Part shown: positions 25,872-38,862 of the stretch, in pieces
How the letters are laid out: every line of letters begins with the position of its first letter
How positions within the stretch are numbered: the first letter of the stretch is position 1
Assembly: GCF_021018805.1 (NCBI RefSeq)
Contig: NC_086253.1
Span: 34,721,583 to 34,785,582 of the forward strand
DNA from: Prinia subflava
Taxonomy: Eukaryota > Chordata > Aves > Passeriformes > Cisticolidae
DNA length: 64,000 nucleotides
Direction: 5' to 3'
Notes under the pieces: generated by a model
Told to the model about the DNA's origin: nothing
The model's input: the letters and a program-made list of their open reading frames with translations, nothing else
Databases searched by the model: none
Made by a program: the position numbers and the translations under genes

Positions 25872-25887
25872 TGTTAATTAATTAACA
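25872..25887. promoter_or_regulatory. Perfect palindrome with paired TAATTA cores
   Basis: TGTTAATTAATTAACA is a perfect 16-bp palindrome. It contains overlapping TAATTA homeodomain cores. It also resembles the HNF1 dimer site GTTAATNATTAAC but with a spacer of two bases rather than one. Binding is inference. Confidence 0.4.
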
Positions 25888-28098
25888 CAATGCAACTCAA
25901 ATAAAAAGAAATGGAACAATAATGCAGTAGCTGCCAGTGCCGCAGAAAGAGGAAAAGCAAAATAAACAGAATTTTAAATTGAAATGTAGTTTCAATTTTC
26001 TATGTGCTCCAAGGAATCTATGCAATTGCTACAAAAAGATATTAGAAAGACAGGAGGTGAGATGTTGACTTCCAGATGGAAATTCACAAGAAAATATTTG
26101 GGAGTGCTCAGCACTGACGTACAACAATCTAGAAATGGATTAACTCACTGAGACCATATGGGCAGAAAATAACTTGAGTTCTGTATGCCAACATGAGTGT
26201 AGTTGGGTGACAAGAGAAACAGAAGGGCAAAGAACTACTGAAAATAACTGTGACAGAGAGGTTTATAAAGCATGAGAATAACAAAAGGTCATTGTCATGT
26301 AAGTGAAGCCAGTAAGATTTTGCAATCCCTGTAGCAGCTATGTTTGCCTGCCAAAATTTCCTGCGGCAGACAGGGTTCTTACTACTAGTGATGAAAAATC
26401 TTATTTTCTCACAATGATCATTGATCAACAAAAAAGCCAGAAGAGACTAAGAAAGCTGCAAGTTAAATAATGTATAGTAATGTTTAGACAACTGGTTTGC
26501 AATGTGGAATTCAGGCCTCCTTAAAAGAAAGCTTCTGATGCAGAATGTGAGGTTTGATTCTTAAAGCACAAGACAAATAGACTGAGCCGGGAGTCCCTTA
26601 GGGGTCTATGTGCAGGTATTTACAGCTAGAGAATGGACAGTATCTAAAACAAGCTGTTTAAAATGTCTGAGGCCTAAAATCTCAGAGCATAGGAATATAA
26701 TGAGGCTCCTCCTCCTCCTTCAGCTTGGCATCTTATCTCTGAGAACATCTTTAAAACTTGAGGCTACAAGCCCTTTTTTTCCCCAAAATTGAGGAAGAGG
26801 ACAGTATTTTTTTTTTTCCTTTATGGTACTATTTCAGGAGGATACACTTCTCTTCTGTTTAATGCATGTTCTGTTAGGTAAAAAGTGTGTCTGTTTATTC
26901 AAGGGAATTGCCCTGGGGAGAGACAGGAAGCAGGGAATGTAAAGGTGCTGACACGTAGAACGTTAACATTGTTATTTAATGGAAAAACTAGAGTGGTCAA
27001 TGCCAAGCCTATTTTATTTTTCCAGTTGTACTTTTTTTTTTTTTTTGAGGCCAGAAATTTAAGGTTGGTGGGGTTTTTTTGCCATTTCGTTGTCCCAAGG
27101 AACTTTGAATTCTATTCTGCATAGCACATAATTTTAGAAGGAGATGAAGAATTTCTAATTACACATCTCAATCCAGAAATAGAATGTAACATGAAGTATC
27201 TTCTTCAAGAAGGTAGATGTAACCCAGGAAGCTTTGCGGGACTTCTTGGCCTTCTCAGCCTTGGACAAAACCACAGGATTCCTTAAAATACCTAGGAATT
27301 AGCTAGATGGAACAGTACATTGCCAAGATCAAGGCATATTTTCATGCAAAGAAATATAGGCTGTTGTTATTGTATATCAAAAAACCCAGGGTCTTTGGAC
27401 ATGGTTAAGGCCCCTCCAAAGTCAGGCAGTAACTAAGAGAGGAATTTCTGAAATAGGTATTAGACACAGAAACCTTTTTTTTTTCCTAAGAAATAATTTG
27501 GGTCCCTTTTTCTAGACCTTGGTCTAATACTTGAAGATGCTACAGTTTGAGAAATACGTCTCAGGAAGTGTTAGACAAAATTATGTATTCACCTATTTCT
27601 ATTACATCCAGCTAAGATAGCAATCAAGCCTGTCAAAGAGCTCAGTTTAAGCTTGCATAAGTTTCTGAGATCACAATATTACTGGGTACTGAGCAACAGG
27701 CATCTAAAAACTTGTAATCTCATTTCCTTAGGAAACAGATACTTCCCTGAACAGCACCTTTATAAAAGGATTTATGTAATTTCATTCTAAATGTCTACTA
27801 TCTAAGGAATTACAATAATATAGTTAAATTCATTTTACTCCTTCTACAGAACTGAGATATTTTAGATTTCTCCCCACTACTCAAACATGTAACATTTTCA
27901 GGAGACTTTCAAGAAAATTACTTTAGATTCCTATTCCTCTGCTTTTTTTGTCTAAAATTGATCAACAGCTTTGATGCATTCAAAGCATGATGTAAAAAGC
28001 TAATATAAAAGCAAACGTTACTTAATATCAGTTATTAGAGGAAATGTCGTGAGCTTTTAATCCATAAAGTGGCAGCATGTTGTCCACAACCTTACTTT

Positions 28099-28171
28099 CT
28101 TTGTGTGTGTGTGTCTCCTGTGCGTATCAATTAACAGTTCACTGTTAACAGAAGTGTGAAAACACACAAAG
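28099..28171. repeat. Nested inverted repeats
   Basis: The inner element TTAACAGTTCACTGTTAA (28131-28148) has perfect 8-bp arms and a 2-base centre. It is enclosed by 10-bp arms, CTTTGTGTGT at 28099-28108 and ACACACAAAG at 28162-28171. The outer left arm overlaps a short GT repeat, so part of the symmetry may come from simple sequence. Confidence 0.7.
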
Positions 28172-28814
28172 CAAAGATAATTTCAGGTGACAGATTTCTC
28201 GCTTCAGGGCTGTGCATGAAAAATTTAACAATTCTTAGGTAAGCATTTATCCTAAAAAGCACTTTCCTGTGTAAAGGCTATGCCTTAAAAGGAATTTTAA
28301 ATTCATACGATGCTTTTTGTATTTTATAACCTTCATCATTTTATATTTGATATCGTTCATCATTCTTATTTGTGCCTAAAGTTTTTATATTATTAAATAT
28401 ATCATAAAATGTTCCATATTTATATTTCTTTTTTGCATTAAGTATTTTCATTACTCACCTTAGCCCCAAATATTTCATTTATTATTAAATATTTTAAACT
28501 TTGAACCAGATTTTAAAAAATCATATACAGCTAAGAAGAATAAACAGATATTTTGTTTCCTCTCGTTATCTTAACAACAGTATTTATTCCACTTCTGAAA
28601 ATGCGAAATTTCATTTCAAATTACATTGTGATTAAAAATAAGTGTAAACAGAAGATCGGTCCTTTAACCATACATTTGCAAGGACATACACAGCCCATAG
28701 GATGGGTATCTTCTGGTGAAGGGGATCTTAGTTTTTCAATTTTCTTTACTGATTACAGGGAACATATGCCTGGTGTGTTTCTTTCTACCAATTAGTTATC
28801 CATGCAAGGACCTT
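28172..28814. other. No gene recognised
   Basis: Very AT-rich between 28310 and 28540. No repeat or gene recognised. Confidence 0.6.
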
Positions 28815-28965
28815 CCTTATGTCAAGGCTGCTTGATTTCCCTAAAAGCCTTTGACAAGGGGTTTTTGTTGAAAGCCTTTTGGAAATCCATATATACACTA
28901 TTCACCAGATGATGCTTACCCAATCAAGAGACATTTATCCACATACTTGGATTTTTTAAATTTAC
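28815..28965 (-). mobile_element. Old CR1/L3-type LINE fragment with RT motif A, antisense
   Basis: Read on the minus strand, the segment around 28865-28895 translates as YMDFQKAFN, which matches reverse-transcriptase motif A of CR1/L3 elements (usual form YLDFxKAFD; the D is a catalytic metal-binding residue). On the plus strand the order 'aaagcctttgacaagg', 'gaaagccttttggaaatcca', 'ttcaccagatgatgctta' and 'tatccacatacttgg' follows the antisense layout of old LINE copies. The frame is broken on both sides and only about 150 bp can be aligned by eye. This copy looks more decayed than the CR1 copies at 10.9 and 39 kb. Whether it belongs to CR1 or to the related L3 group cannot be decided here. 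Confidence 0.75.
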
Positions 28966-31379
28966 GTTTAATTAAAAAAAATAGACTTGTCTAGCAAAAA
29001 AGGCTGTTAGCTGATAAAACTATCGTGCTTTGTAGTAATGATCCAAAAAATCTCTGTTTTAAATTTACAGGCATCATATATCAAGAGAAAAGTATTTGGT
29101 TGCACTATCAGCTCTAATAGAGGTGTGAATTTAAAAATTATACACAAGTCATCATCTAGAAGTGACTATAAGCAGCTTTTAAACTAATGCTAACTTTACT
29201 ATAGTGTGGGAAATCTCATCATCATTTTGGTTAGGGAAGAATAAGCTTTTAGTATGTAAATTTGTAAGAAAAACATTTTGAAGAATTGAATCAGGTTAGA
29301 GATGTAAATGATGCCTAAAATGTCTCATTAGGTTTTGAATTGCCCTTATCTTTTGTTGTCATTTTTTTTTTCTTTTTGTTTTCTAAGCATTATGAATCTT
29401 GTGGGCTTTGGGGGTAATTTTCTTGCTTGACTAAACCAGCAAGGGCTTTTCCAACAATGAACTATGAAATGTTTCTCCAAACTCAATTATGCATGGAAAT
29501 ATGTATCGAGTAGAATAGAACTACGTAGGTTTTTTTATTGAGTATTTCTCAGGTTTGTCGCCTAAAATTTTTGATTTTATTTCAAATGACACAAGCAAAT
29601 TCTGTAATACATTTGGTGTGATTAATAATTAATGTTTAAATTGAATCTAGATATCTAAAGCTTAATACAATGAAATATACATACAATCTATGTCTATTGA
29701 GAAAGAGACATCTGAAAATTTAAAATGTGAAACTTCTTTGTCATAAAATGCTTGGTTGGTAGACAAACCATTTAAGCTCCTGTCTTAAACAGAAAGCCTT
29801 AAAAAGCTTACTAAATATATCAGTTCATTTATATTGTGACTTGCTGTACATAATCCTTTTCTGTGTTAACTTTTCACAGTAACAGAATATTTCATTGCCA
29901 TGTCCTAATGTTGTTGTGAGTATACTTTGGTGTATTTCAAATTATTATGTTGACTTCTAGTTTAATAACTTGGAATTTTGAAAAGTCTACATTATTGAAA
30001 TGATATCCTGAGGTATTTATTACTTATCCTTATTACTCAAATTAACTACACTTAGGGCAGTTTATAAACAGAGGATAATATGCACTTGTTTCTACAATTA
30101 ATAATCTCCTAGACAAATTAAACTAAATAATCTACCAGACAATTTGAACTACTTTGAACTAGATGCAGGATGATATCCCAATAAGAAAGGCTTATTATGT
30201 TTCTTTTATTTTGTGTTTTAGGGTTCTATGAAATGTTTACAAAACAGCTCCAGATAGTTCAGATGACATGACTGCAATATGGCAAATTACTTGATGCATT
30301 TCTTTGTGGAGATCACCCATATTATTGCAACCAGCAGAAGGAAAGCTTAAGATGTTACCTAAACTGAATTAGACTGAGTATTGCTTCAAATGAGAGCTTC
30401 GTAAGCCAGTTGCACCAAAACAGTCACTGCAGACTTCCAATGGTTCTAACTAGTTGTAGCTTTGTATTTATGTTATGTATACACATATGTGCTTTTCCAC
30501 TGACAAACATACACACACATGTAACACATGAAGGCAAATTTGTCTTTCCCAAGTATTTAACTCTCACCCATCATCTTCTTAAATGAAATCAGTCCACTCT
30601 GTGAGCAGTTCAGATGTTAAATGTAAATATTATTCTTTATTTAAATAGCAGTGGCCGGTGATTTAGCAGAAAGGTTGGATTTTGGTGGTACTAATCCTGC
30701 TTCTTCAGCGGGCAAAAGCTTTCTCATTGATATAAGATACTCAGTGGATTTAACTTTCCCCCCTTTTTTCTTCTCTTCATGCCTAGCAAATAACTTGGAG
30801 ACTTAAATAAAAAATAGATATGAGAGATTACAGTAACTTCTATGACTCTGGCTAAGTGACAAGAAATTGATTCTTTTTTCTTTAGCTAATTGCCCACTTC
30901 AAGGAAGATCCCATGAAATCTTTGCCTTGGGACCATGGTATAGCAGGAATCTAAGAAATGTACATACTTCTAAGTCAACTATATTGAGAATGTCTGAGTG
31001 ATTTTTGAAGAGTAAAATCATATGATGGTATAAAATTTGCAGTTTATTGCCTGAAATATGCTGTACCACTCTTAGGTACTACATCTAGAGAGCCTGTGCT
31101 TGTTGCTTGGCTATAATGGAAAATGAAATTTTATGGATATATATTAATCCTTTAATGGTGTTGGAGGTAGATCAGCTAATGTGAAAACAATCAATACATA
31201 CTCTCTGAGCTACAAGATTACAGCCCTGCACTTTCCAACATTTGCTTCTGTTCATAATCATATTGTATTGCAGAGATATGAAAAGAAAAAGGGAAATCTT
31301 GTAATGAATGTTTAAAAATGGTCCTTTGAAAACTTTTTAATACTGTTTAAAAGAAATTTCTACATATTCCTACTAATCT
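28966..31379. other. No gene recognised
   Basis: AT-rich unique-looking DNA with no open frame above 60 codons. 29560-29670 has several TAAT cores (GATTAATAATTAATG). Short CA runs lie near 30510. Confidence 0.6.
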
Positions 31380-31466
31380 TTTGATTTTCTCTTTGATCCT
31401 GATGTTGTGGGTGATGAGCAAGCAGCTGAATGGTGCTTAGTTGCTAGCTGGGGTTAAACCATGGCA
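31380..31466 (+). mobile_element. 3' tail of an avian ERV LTR
   Basis: The stretch 'gatgagcaagcagctgaat' followed by 'ggtgcttagttgctagctgg' and 'ggttaaaccatggca' matches the 3' terminus of a common avian endogenous-retrovirus LTR (ERVL-like), which ends in a CA dinucleotide. The 5' part of this LTR is not recognisable upstream of about 31380, so it is a truncated copy. A second piece of what appears to be the same family lies 1 kb downstream in the same orientation. No open gag, pol or env frames are seen beside it. Family name is from memory and should be checked against a repeat library. Confidence 0.8.
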
Positions 31467-32449
31467 CTGAAACATATATACATAGAATTACATACAAGTA
31501 TGTAGATATAATAAATATATCTTCTAATCACAAAAATATTTTCCTTGAGATAAACTTGTAATGAGTTTTTTGAAGTATTCAACATAGACATATCTTCTGC
31601 AGAGGGAGACCTTTGTCTTTCTGTTGTAAAATCAGCTGCTGTTGTTCAAAAATTGCTAAATATATCAATTTTTGACACAACCTATCACTTGGTATTTTAA
31701 TTTATCTTACCAGGAATGTTGTAGGAGCCTTTTCTTAGGTACTGTTCAATCTTATTTCTAGATTTTCTTTTCTCTTCATCAGACTGATCTTGTAAAGTCC
31801 TACTTCTTACTTAGAGATAATATGTGTCTCAAAATACCACTGGCTACAATGAAAGTTGATTTTTTGCAGTATGCCTAAGTAAGCATATTTCAAAGTAAAA
31901 GTTAAAAACCACCATGCTTTGCAGTGCTTCTTATGCTTGCCTCCATTGCATCCTTTTATAAATTAAAACTGAACATAATAACATTATTGTATATTTTTAA
32001 AAACTGAAATAATAATATGATGTTTTCACAATTCTCCTCCAAACTTATTGATAACTATTTCAATGTTTCAGCTTGACACATGAAACAGTAGAGAAATCAG
32101 GAAGTAATTAGAAGTGAAATTCAGTTTTGCCATATTTATTGACTATATTTATGACTATATTTACACCTATATTTTTCAAGAAGAACACTCATATTTTCAC
32201 AAAGAGGACAGTGACTTAAGGACTATGATTCCACAGCCACAGACATCAATATGCTTTGGACCAGAATATGCAGACAAAGTACACTGCTCAGGTAAGGATG
32301 TGAAAATCTGAAGGAGACATGTTAGCCTGCCAAACACCACTGGCATGGCAAGTGGTAGCTGTTCCTCAAGCCATATTCAGGATGCTTTCCTCTGCTTTTT
32401 CCCCAGATTTCCCACTGAATGCCATTCCTGCTTCTGGAAATGAGAGGGT
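31467..32449. other. Spacer between two LTR pieces; no retroviral gene seen
   Basis: About 1 kb separates the two same-orientation LTR fragments. It is AT-rich, has TATTTATGACTATATTTA repeats near 32140, and shows no retroviral protein motif in any frame. It may be host DNA between two solo LTR relics, or unrecognisable internal sequence. Confidence 0.5.
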
Positions 32450-32885
32450 TAATTATTACAATTGCTGCGAAGGGGCATGGCTAGGACCAAAGGTTATTCT
32501 ATACCACCTCATATCATTGCTGGGGGTGGGGGAAAGGAACTCTCTTCTGAGGAGAAGGGCTCCTTGGCCAGTTGAGTAAATGTGGTGGAGGGAGCTGTCT
32601 GGTCTTGTGTATTGTCCTCGGCTTCCCACGTGGATCTCTTCTTTCTTGTGCCTTTTGCCATTACCCTTGTTGCTGTTACTGAGTGTTTTCTTGTTTCATT
32701 GCTGTTCCCCAAAAATTATCCTTATCTCAACCTGTGATCTGTACCTTAGGAACCTCCAAATCTCCTCTCCAGCTTGCCACAGCAGGAGGGGTGAAGGGAA
32801 AGCAGGGAGTGACAGAGGAGTACATATTTTGGAGGGTCTCAGTGGGGGCACAGGATTGGGGAAAGTCATTCCTAAACCACAACAA
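32450..32885 (+). mobile_element. Avian ERV LTR, decayed
   Basis: The block order follows an avian ERVL-like LTR: 'gaaggggcatggctagga', 'ggttattctataccacctca' (upstream of the core promoter area), 'attgctgggggtggggg', 'ttgctgttact...tttcattgctgttcc', then 'ccttatctcaacctgtgatc', 'aaatctcctctcc' and a degraded end 'cctaaaccacaaca'. Orientation is plus. The polyadenylation neighbourhood ('ttccccaaaaattatcc', where the family has an AATAAA- or ATTAAA-like signal) is mutated, so the copy is likely inert. The 5' boundary is uncertain; it could lie upstream towards 32310. Two open frames of 79-131 codons on the plus strand lie in it but match no retroviral protein, as expected for an LTR. Confidence 0.75.
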
Positions 32886-35569
32886 TGCTCACTATGTGCT
32901 GGAAAGACACCTACTCCTGTAATCAAAGGAAAATATTCTTTACTGCCATTAAAATTTATGCGCCTCAAAAATTGAAACAGGACAGACTAGAGGAGAACAG
33001 GCAGTGGTGAGATTGTGTTTACTTTGTCAAAGTTAATGATGACAACTTCAGTTCTGGGGTTAGTGATACATTATTCTCAGCTATGGATTCTTACCCCTAA
33101 ACTTCATGTTGCCTGTACTTCCACCAAAGCCTAAATACTGAGAACTTCAGATTGTATTAACCATTGTCTTGTCTCACCTGTTTTTTGGGGTGAATAAAAC
33201 AACACTAGGTATTGATTTCAGATTAGGGAAAGACTTCAGGACTCCTGAAATTTTTGACCAACAGAAATGTTCCTGTAGAGACAACACACATATATAGATA
33301 CACTAATTAATTCAGAAGTGGAGCTCACTGTGCATCTGTAGGAAATGAATCACTTAATCACAGAAAATATAGTGAGTATGCTCTATTTTGGATAATAAGA
33401 AGCAGAGATACAGATGAAGGATCCTTCAGGTTGATATGTTTATTATACTGAACATTCCTTGATGCCTGCTGTTTTCAGTATTGCTACAGAAGCATGTGAA
33501 CCTGTTCACAACAATCACACTTCACAGTCTTTGTTCTTGATATTCATCAAGGTCTGCCATGTTAAGTCATGATTATGCTTGTCACAAGAAATCTACTCAT
33601 AGGAAGCCTTAGACCCACATGCTTATTAAAATTGCTGCCTGACTGGTTCCAATCCATTTTTCCTATGTCCTTACTAGTACTAATCATTTTAAAGCCATCA
33701 AGTAGAAGCAAGAGACTTTACTTGTCTCTTACTCAAAAATTCATCATATCTTAATCTTCCAACTAAACCAAATAATATTTAACACTTTTACTGCATCTGC
33801 ATGTCTTTTAATTATTTTAAAATCCAAGTTTTAGACATATTGACAGTGGCCACCTTTGTGTCTTAAAAGCCAAAAGCTTTATAATTTTCCTTATTTTTAA
33901 AGGACCATTTACTGTGGTCACTGAGGAGTCTCTATTAACTTAGATATTCAAAATCCAGTCCTGATTGTTCCAACCAACTACATTTACCTAAAGTGGTATC
34001 TTCAGCCTACCAAAACCAGGACAGAAGTACTGCCACAGAAATATGTATATCTATGCATACCAGTACATCAGATATAAACATACATTTTTCTCTTGCTTAT
34101 ACATTTAGACAAAAGTGTATCATCTGTAATACACTCCTGGTATTTTTGTGTTAAATCAGACTGTAAATCTGGTTTCTATTTAACAAATGCAGTCTAAGTA
34201 TAGGAATCAGGATCATGAGAAAGATTTTTTTTAAATGCTGAATACAATTGGAAAAATGTCTTTTGAGATAAACACTCCAGCTGAAATCACTGTTATCATT
34301 CAAGGTAGCTTAAAGAAGGCAGACAAATTTTCAGAGACAGCAACAAGAGGACATGCAGTTAGATAAGAGGCAATTGTGGTGAAGGATTGTGATGAACAGG
34401 TGTTAATTTGGTAACATACAGGTGAATACGCATGGGTTTTCATCTATGCTAGCAGTGGATTTTATTCTTTCATCTGTTAGATTCAGCCATTGTAAGAGCA
34501 AATACTAGTAAAATTTTTATCAGTTAGACAGGGAAAAGAAAAGTGATTTTGCTAAAAGAAGATGTTCATATAAAACATGAGAAAAAATGAGAAAAAATAC
34601 CATTTATTAAAAAACCCAAACTGAATCGAAACAAAAGGCCCTACAAAACTCAAAGTGAAACCAATCTGTATGCTTTAAGGACCCATGAGCTACAAGCAGT
34701 GGGATTTATTCCCTTTTGCCTTCCCCTTTGTCTTTTTCTCAGTAGCTGTACATTACCTATGCTCCAAGAACCAGCAGGAATTTTAAGTTCAACTACAATT
34801 TTGCCCTCACAACATGACAAAAATGCTACCTGAACCAGATCCATAACATCTCACATAAGGTCAAGGATATTCATACATAACAAGCTTTCTTGGAGGTGGC
34901 TAGTTTGATGTTGTCTAATGTACCTGCTCAAAACAGAGATTCTGAAACAAGATATCAAATTGATCACTAAGTCAGTAGAAGCTGGACCTTGTATAGCAAA
35001 AGCACAGTCTCTCAGGAAAAGAGTTTGACTGTTGCATTCATAAGCACCCCTTGCTGGATACAGTCAGTCAAGAACTTGTCACTAGCTGTAAATGTGCTAT
35101 GCTTTTACTGACACCATCTCCAGCTGGGGGAAAAATATACTGATGGACATTCTCAAAGGATAAGATGTTTTAAAACTGTTTATGAAAATAAACAGAGAAT
35201 ACTACTAACTTTCTGATGTAAAGTGCCAAGGGTTTCAAAAGGGAATGCAGTTTCAGATCATATTGCTACTGTTTCTTTTCGTAAAATGTTGACAGACTCC
35301 TAAAAACTTAGCAACAAAACTCATAATAAGATTTATCATAAACAATAGGTTCCAAAGTCACAACAGAGGATGTAGCAACACCATACAGAAATAGGAAATA
35401 GGGAAATACATGAGATTCTGATCTCATTAACTGACTAGCTGAGAAACTGAGAAAAATATTGGGTAGAATGAAATGTTCAGGTAGAATTTAAATATTCAGA
35501 GCCAAGAGAGCTGTGTGTAAGCATCATGTCTCATTCCACAGACTGTTCAGAAACAGCAGGCACCTACAT
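32886..35569. other. No gene recognised
   Basis: AT-rich sequence with no open frame above 64 codons and no recognised repeat. Confidence 0.6.
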
Positions 35570-35640
35570 TTTTGCTGTCCTGTGTGACCTTAGGAACTAC
35601 TAATTCACCAGAGTTGAGCACCTCAGTTCATATTTCTGAG
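35570..35640 (+). mobile_element. Possible MIR/CORE-SINE relic
   Basis: The string 'tgtgtgaccttaggaac' at 35581 followed about 30 bp later by 'cacctcagttca' resembles the MIR core (usual 'tgtgtgaccttgggcaa' then 'gcctcagtttc'). Old MIR-type SINE relics do occur in bird genomes. Only about 70 bp can be compared and the middle is divergent, so this may be chance similarity. Confidence 0.35.
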
Positions 35641-37294
35641 GGCACTACTGTCAAGTGAGCATCTTATTTCCATGGCAAGGAGCTATGGTTGCCTGATCCT
35701 TTACTGCAAAATGGTTATGCTTTCTGCATATAAAATAAAAAGGGAAAAGAAAAAAGTACCTGAACAATAATTTCAGTGTTTTTCCCATAAATATTCCTGA
35801 ATACTGTGGTATTGTCAGCATAGTACTGGGCTCAAGCAACTAGCATTCCATTCCAATTTTTTTTATAAGTAGCTGTTACATCAATGTATTTCTCTGGCCC
35901 AGCTTTTTCAATTTTCTTTATCATGGGAAATGGAATTTATTTATTTCTTTTAAATCTGTGATATATTTTTATGTTTCTCCTTGACATAAGTAGCATATAT
36001 AATAAAAGTATTTTCAAAAAAGCAGCAGAATATAAAAATTCGAGTACAAGAATAGCATTCACTTGTTTCCAAAAATCATAATTTTACGTGCTTGGCAGTC
36101 CTGGTACGTGCAAAACTGTTTCCTCACATTTAGAAAAAACAAAATTTCACCTTTAGCAAACAAAAGAACCTTAAAAATCCTTTATTGTAGAAATTTGACG
36201 GTATAAATGAATCTGACATTTGGGGGGGATAATATCTCCCTGTCCAAAAGTTAAAAAACTTTAAACTACCTTTGCACAGATCATAATTTCCTGTAGTCGA
36301 AGAAAATCAGTCTGTCTAGGAAAATGTCCTTTTGGCTTTGAATATCACCTCAGATAACTTTAGAAATTTAGGGTAACAGAGGTAGTGAAAGATTTCGATT
36401 GTTATTAATGACTTATTCAATGCTGCTGGTTAGGTTGAAGCATAATCTTCTTGTTAACATGGGAAAAACATGACCTCCAAAAGTAGTGTCAGACTTAACA
36501 AGCTTTACTCTTCCATCAGTACTAGGTAATAGATATGCTAATAGGTAGGATTTTTTATGAAAATAGTGATCTTAGTACAGCCCTTGGTTTGACTGGTGTT
36601 ATCCCAGTATAACTATTATTCACACTGATTTAAGTACAAACATAAGAGTGGAAACTATGATAAACTTTGCTGGAATATCTTTACAGCATCTGAAATGAAA
36701 TTCAATATAAATATCCACAACTAACTGCTACAATTTTATACTGTACACAAGCTTAATCAATAGACTGAGGAGAAGGAGATTCAGTGATGATTCTTTTCCT
36801 AGCCTCTGGTTAAACTCTAGATATCAACAGAAAAGGTACAACTGCCAGGGAACATTTAATAAAACATGAGCACATTTGTGCACATATTATCATACACACA
36901 CAATACATAGCATGGTATATATTTGCGTATGTATACTTATCTATAGGTCAAGAAAAAAGAGAGATAAACAGGCAATAGTAAGAATGCAAACATCAGTTCA
37001 TATTAGGACATTTACCTCAAAAATGAATTAGTTCACCACTCCGTAGGTTTTATGTGTAACTTAAGAGCTTATATTGGTACACTGTGATGAGTAAGGGTCT
37101 TTTATAGCTATTTATCTGCCTTACAGCACCTAATACCCATGTAACAGTGGTGTATTAGATACAGTACAGGGACACTATGTTACTGTACACAATAAATAGT
37201 CATTGAAATCAACATAAAATTAAAACAGGACATAGCAGTATGATATAGCTGACCCTTGAGTCATTCTAACTCATATCAGTATACTCATACTCAT

Positions 37295-37316
37295 ATACAC
37301 AGTATATTCTGTGTAT
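37295..37316. repeat. Short inverted repeat
   Basis: ATACACAG and CTGTGTAT are perfect 8-bp arms around a 6-nt AT loop, within a stretch rich in TCATA/TACA units. Confidence 0.6.
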
Positions 37317-38862
37317 CAGATGCAAAGGTATCTCTGTAGCTTGCAACTTTTAAGAATATTTTTGTTTGTTTCTTGTTAGTGAAAGAGGGAGTCCAATTAC
37401 TGATCTGATAATACAGTTTAGGTCGACATATTTATTTTGCTCTTCATTTGACCTTATTGACAATATTTTGGATGTGACAACAAAGCCAGGGAAGAAGCAT
37501 TTTGTAATACCTCCCAAAAGGGTATAGAAATTACAAATGGAATTGTTTTCCAAGTTTTCAAAAAAACCCTTATATTCCTTTCCTAGGAAAGTATTGAGGT
37601 TGAAACAAAATGATTTTAAAACTTTACTGCTAGGAGAAGATAAAATTGTTCAAGTAAAATAGGCTTAAATTATGTTTGACCAAGGGTTTGAAGCATGACT
37701 TCATGTGAATTAATGGATTTTGCAGATTAGCTTGTTACTTTATGATTGACCAAAACCAAAGATAAAGAATTACTAAAAGAATGTTATGAATTTTTTGAGC
37801 TATACCTTGATTTATGCTACACTCTAAAAAGTAGGAGGAAATTTTCAACAGTATCAACTTTGAGATCACACTGTACCTTAGTTTAATAAAGAAAATATTT
37901 TGTATGAGGTTAATAGACTTTTAAGAGTATTTTTGATAGACTGTTACAATAACAAGTTTATTATCTGTTATCTTCAGTATTTTGGTAGTAAGAGGTTGGA
38001 GACAGTTGATATTACAAAATTTTGAGTTCACAAGAAAGTTAAAAAAAATAGTAAAATTGATTTAGTAGAGAATTGTGAAACTGAAAAGTTTGAAACCATT
38101 ACCTAAATGAAGATTCAAAACAGATCATGAAAGAATATCTTGCTGCTTATCAACAACTAAATCTTCAAACTCTGTATAGTATGACTACGAATGTTTCCTA
38201 AACAATCATGGAAGAACATCTGGGGGTTATATTTACTTGGAAAATTAAGTATATATTTGCTTCCTCAGGCAGTTATTCTTACCTGAATTTGCAAATAAGA
38301 AAAAATGTCATGAAATCTTAAACTTACCACCTCTAAGTTTTCAGTAAATCTCTGAGTTATGCTGCACCATCGAGTATGACAAAAAAAAATATTCTGACTG
38401 AAATTAGTTGTTGGCATTTGAAATAGAACTGTGCCTTCAATCTACAGTAACTGAATTTACAGCTTAGTTGAATGATTGTAGCATTTTAACATCATTTTGC
38501 AGGTTTAAGAACTGCAAGGCAGGCAACCTTTTGGGTATTTTGATCAGTAGCACACAAGCATGTAACAGACTGTGTTCAAGTGGAACCTTCATCCAGGATG
38601 CAAAGCTGGTGCTGAATTATAATCACCTTCAAAAAGATTGCAAGCCTGTGGGTATTAAGCTTTGCACTCACCAAGCTCAACCAGAAAGATTTATGCAATC
38701 TGCTCTGGGACTTGACACTTATTCATACAGTAGATCTGATAAGTGCATTCTGAGACCTTGAAGTTTATTCTCATCACAAGTTTTGCATTTAAGGACTCAA
38801 CCAGCAGACTTTTTAGTGCTGATCAAAAGCACTTGATTATGAGCTCAAACAAAATCACTGTA

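Larger units (their letters stand above)
24906..28098. other. No gene recognised
   Basis: Apart from the hairpin and palindrome listed separately, this is AT-rich DNA with T-runs at 26808-26818 and 27032-27046 and a short CTC repeat at 26706-26720. The overlapping frames at 24825-25281 lie in the G-rich patch and look fortuitous. Confidence 0.55.

Noticed and set aside
32319..32975. Several overlapping open frames of 79-131 codons
   Set aside because: They largely overlap the decayed LTR and match no retroviral or host protein.
38468..38761. 97-codon open frame, plus strand
   Set aside because: No domain, no signal peptide and no paired splice signals; the peptide is not recognised.
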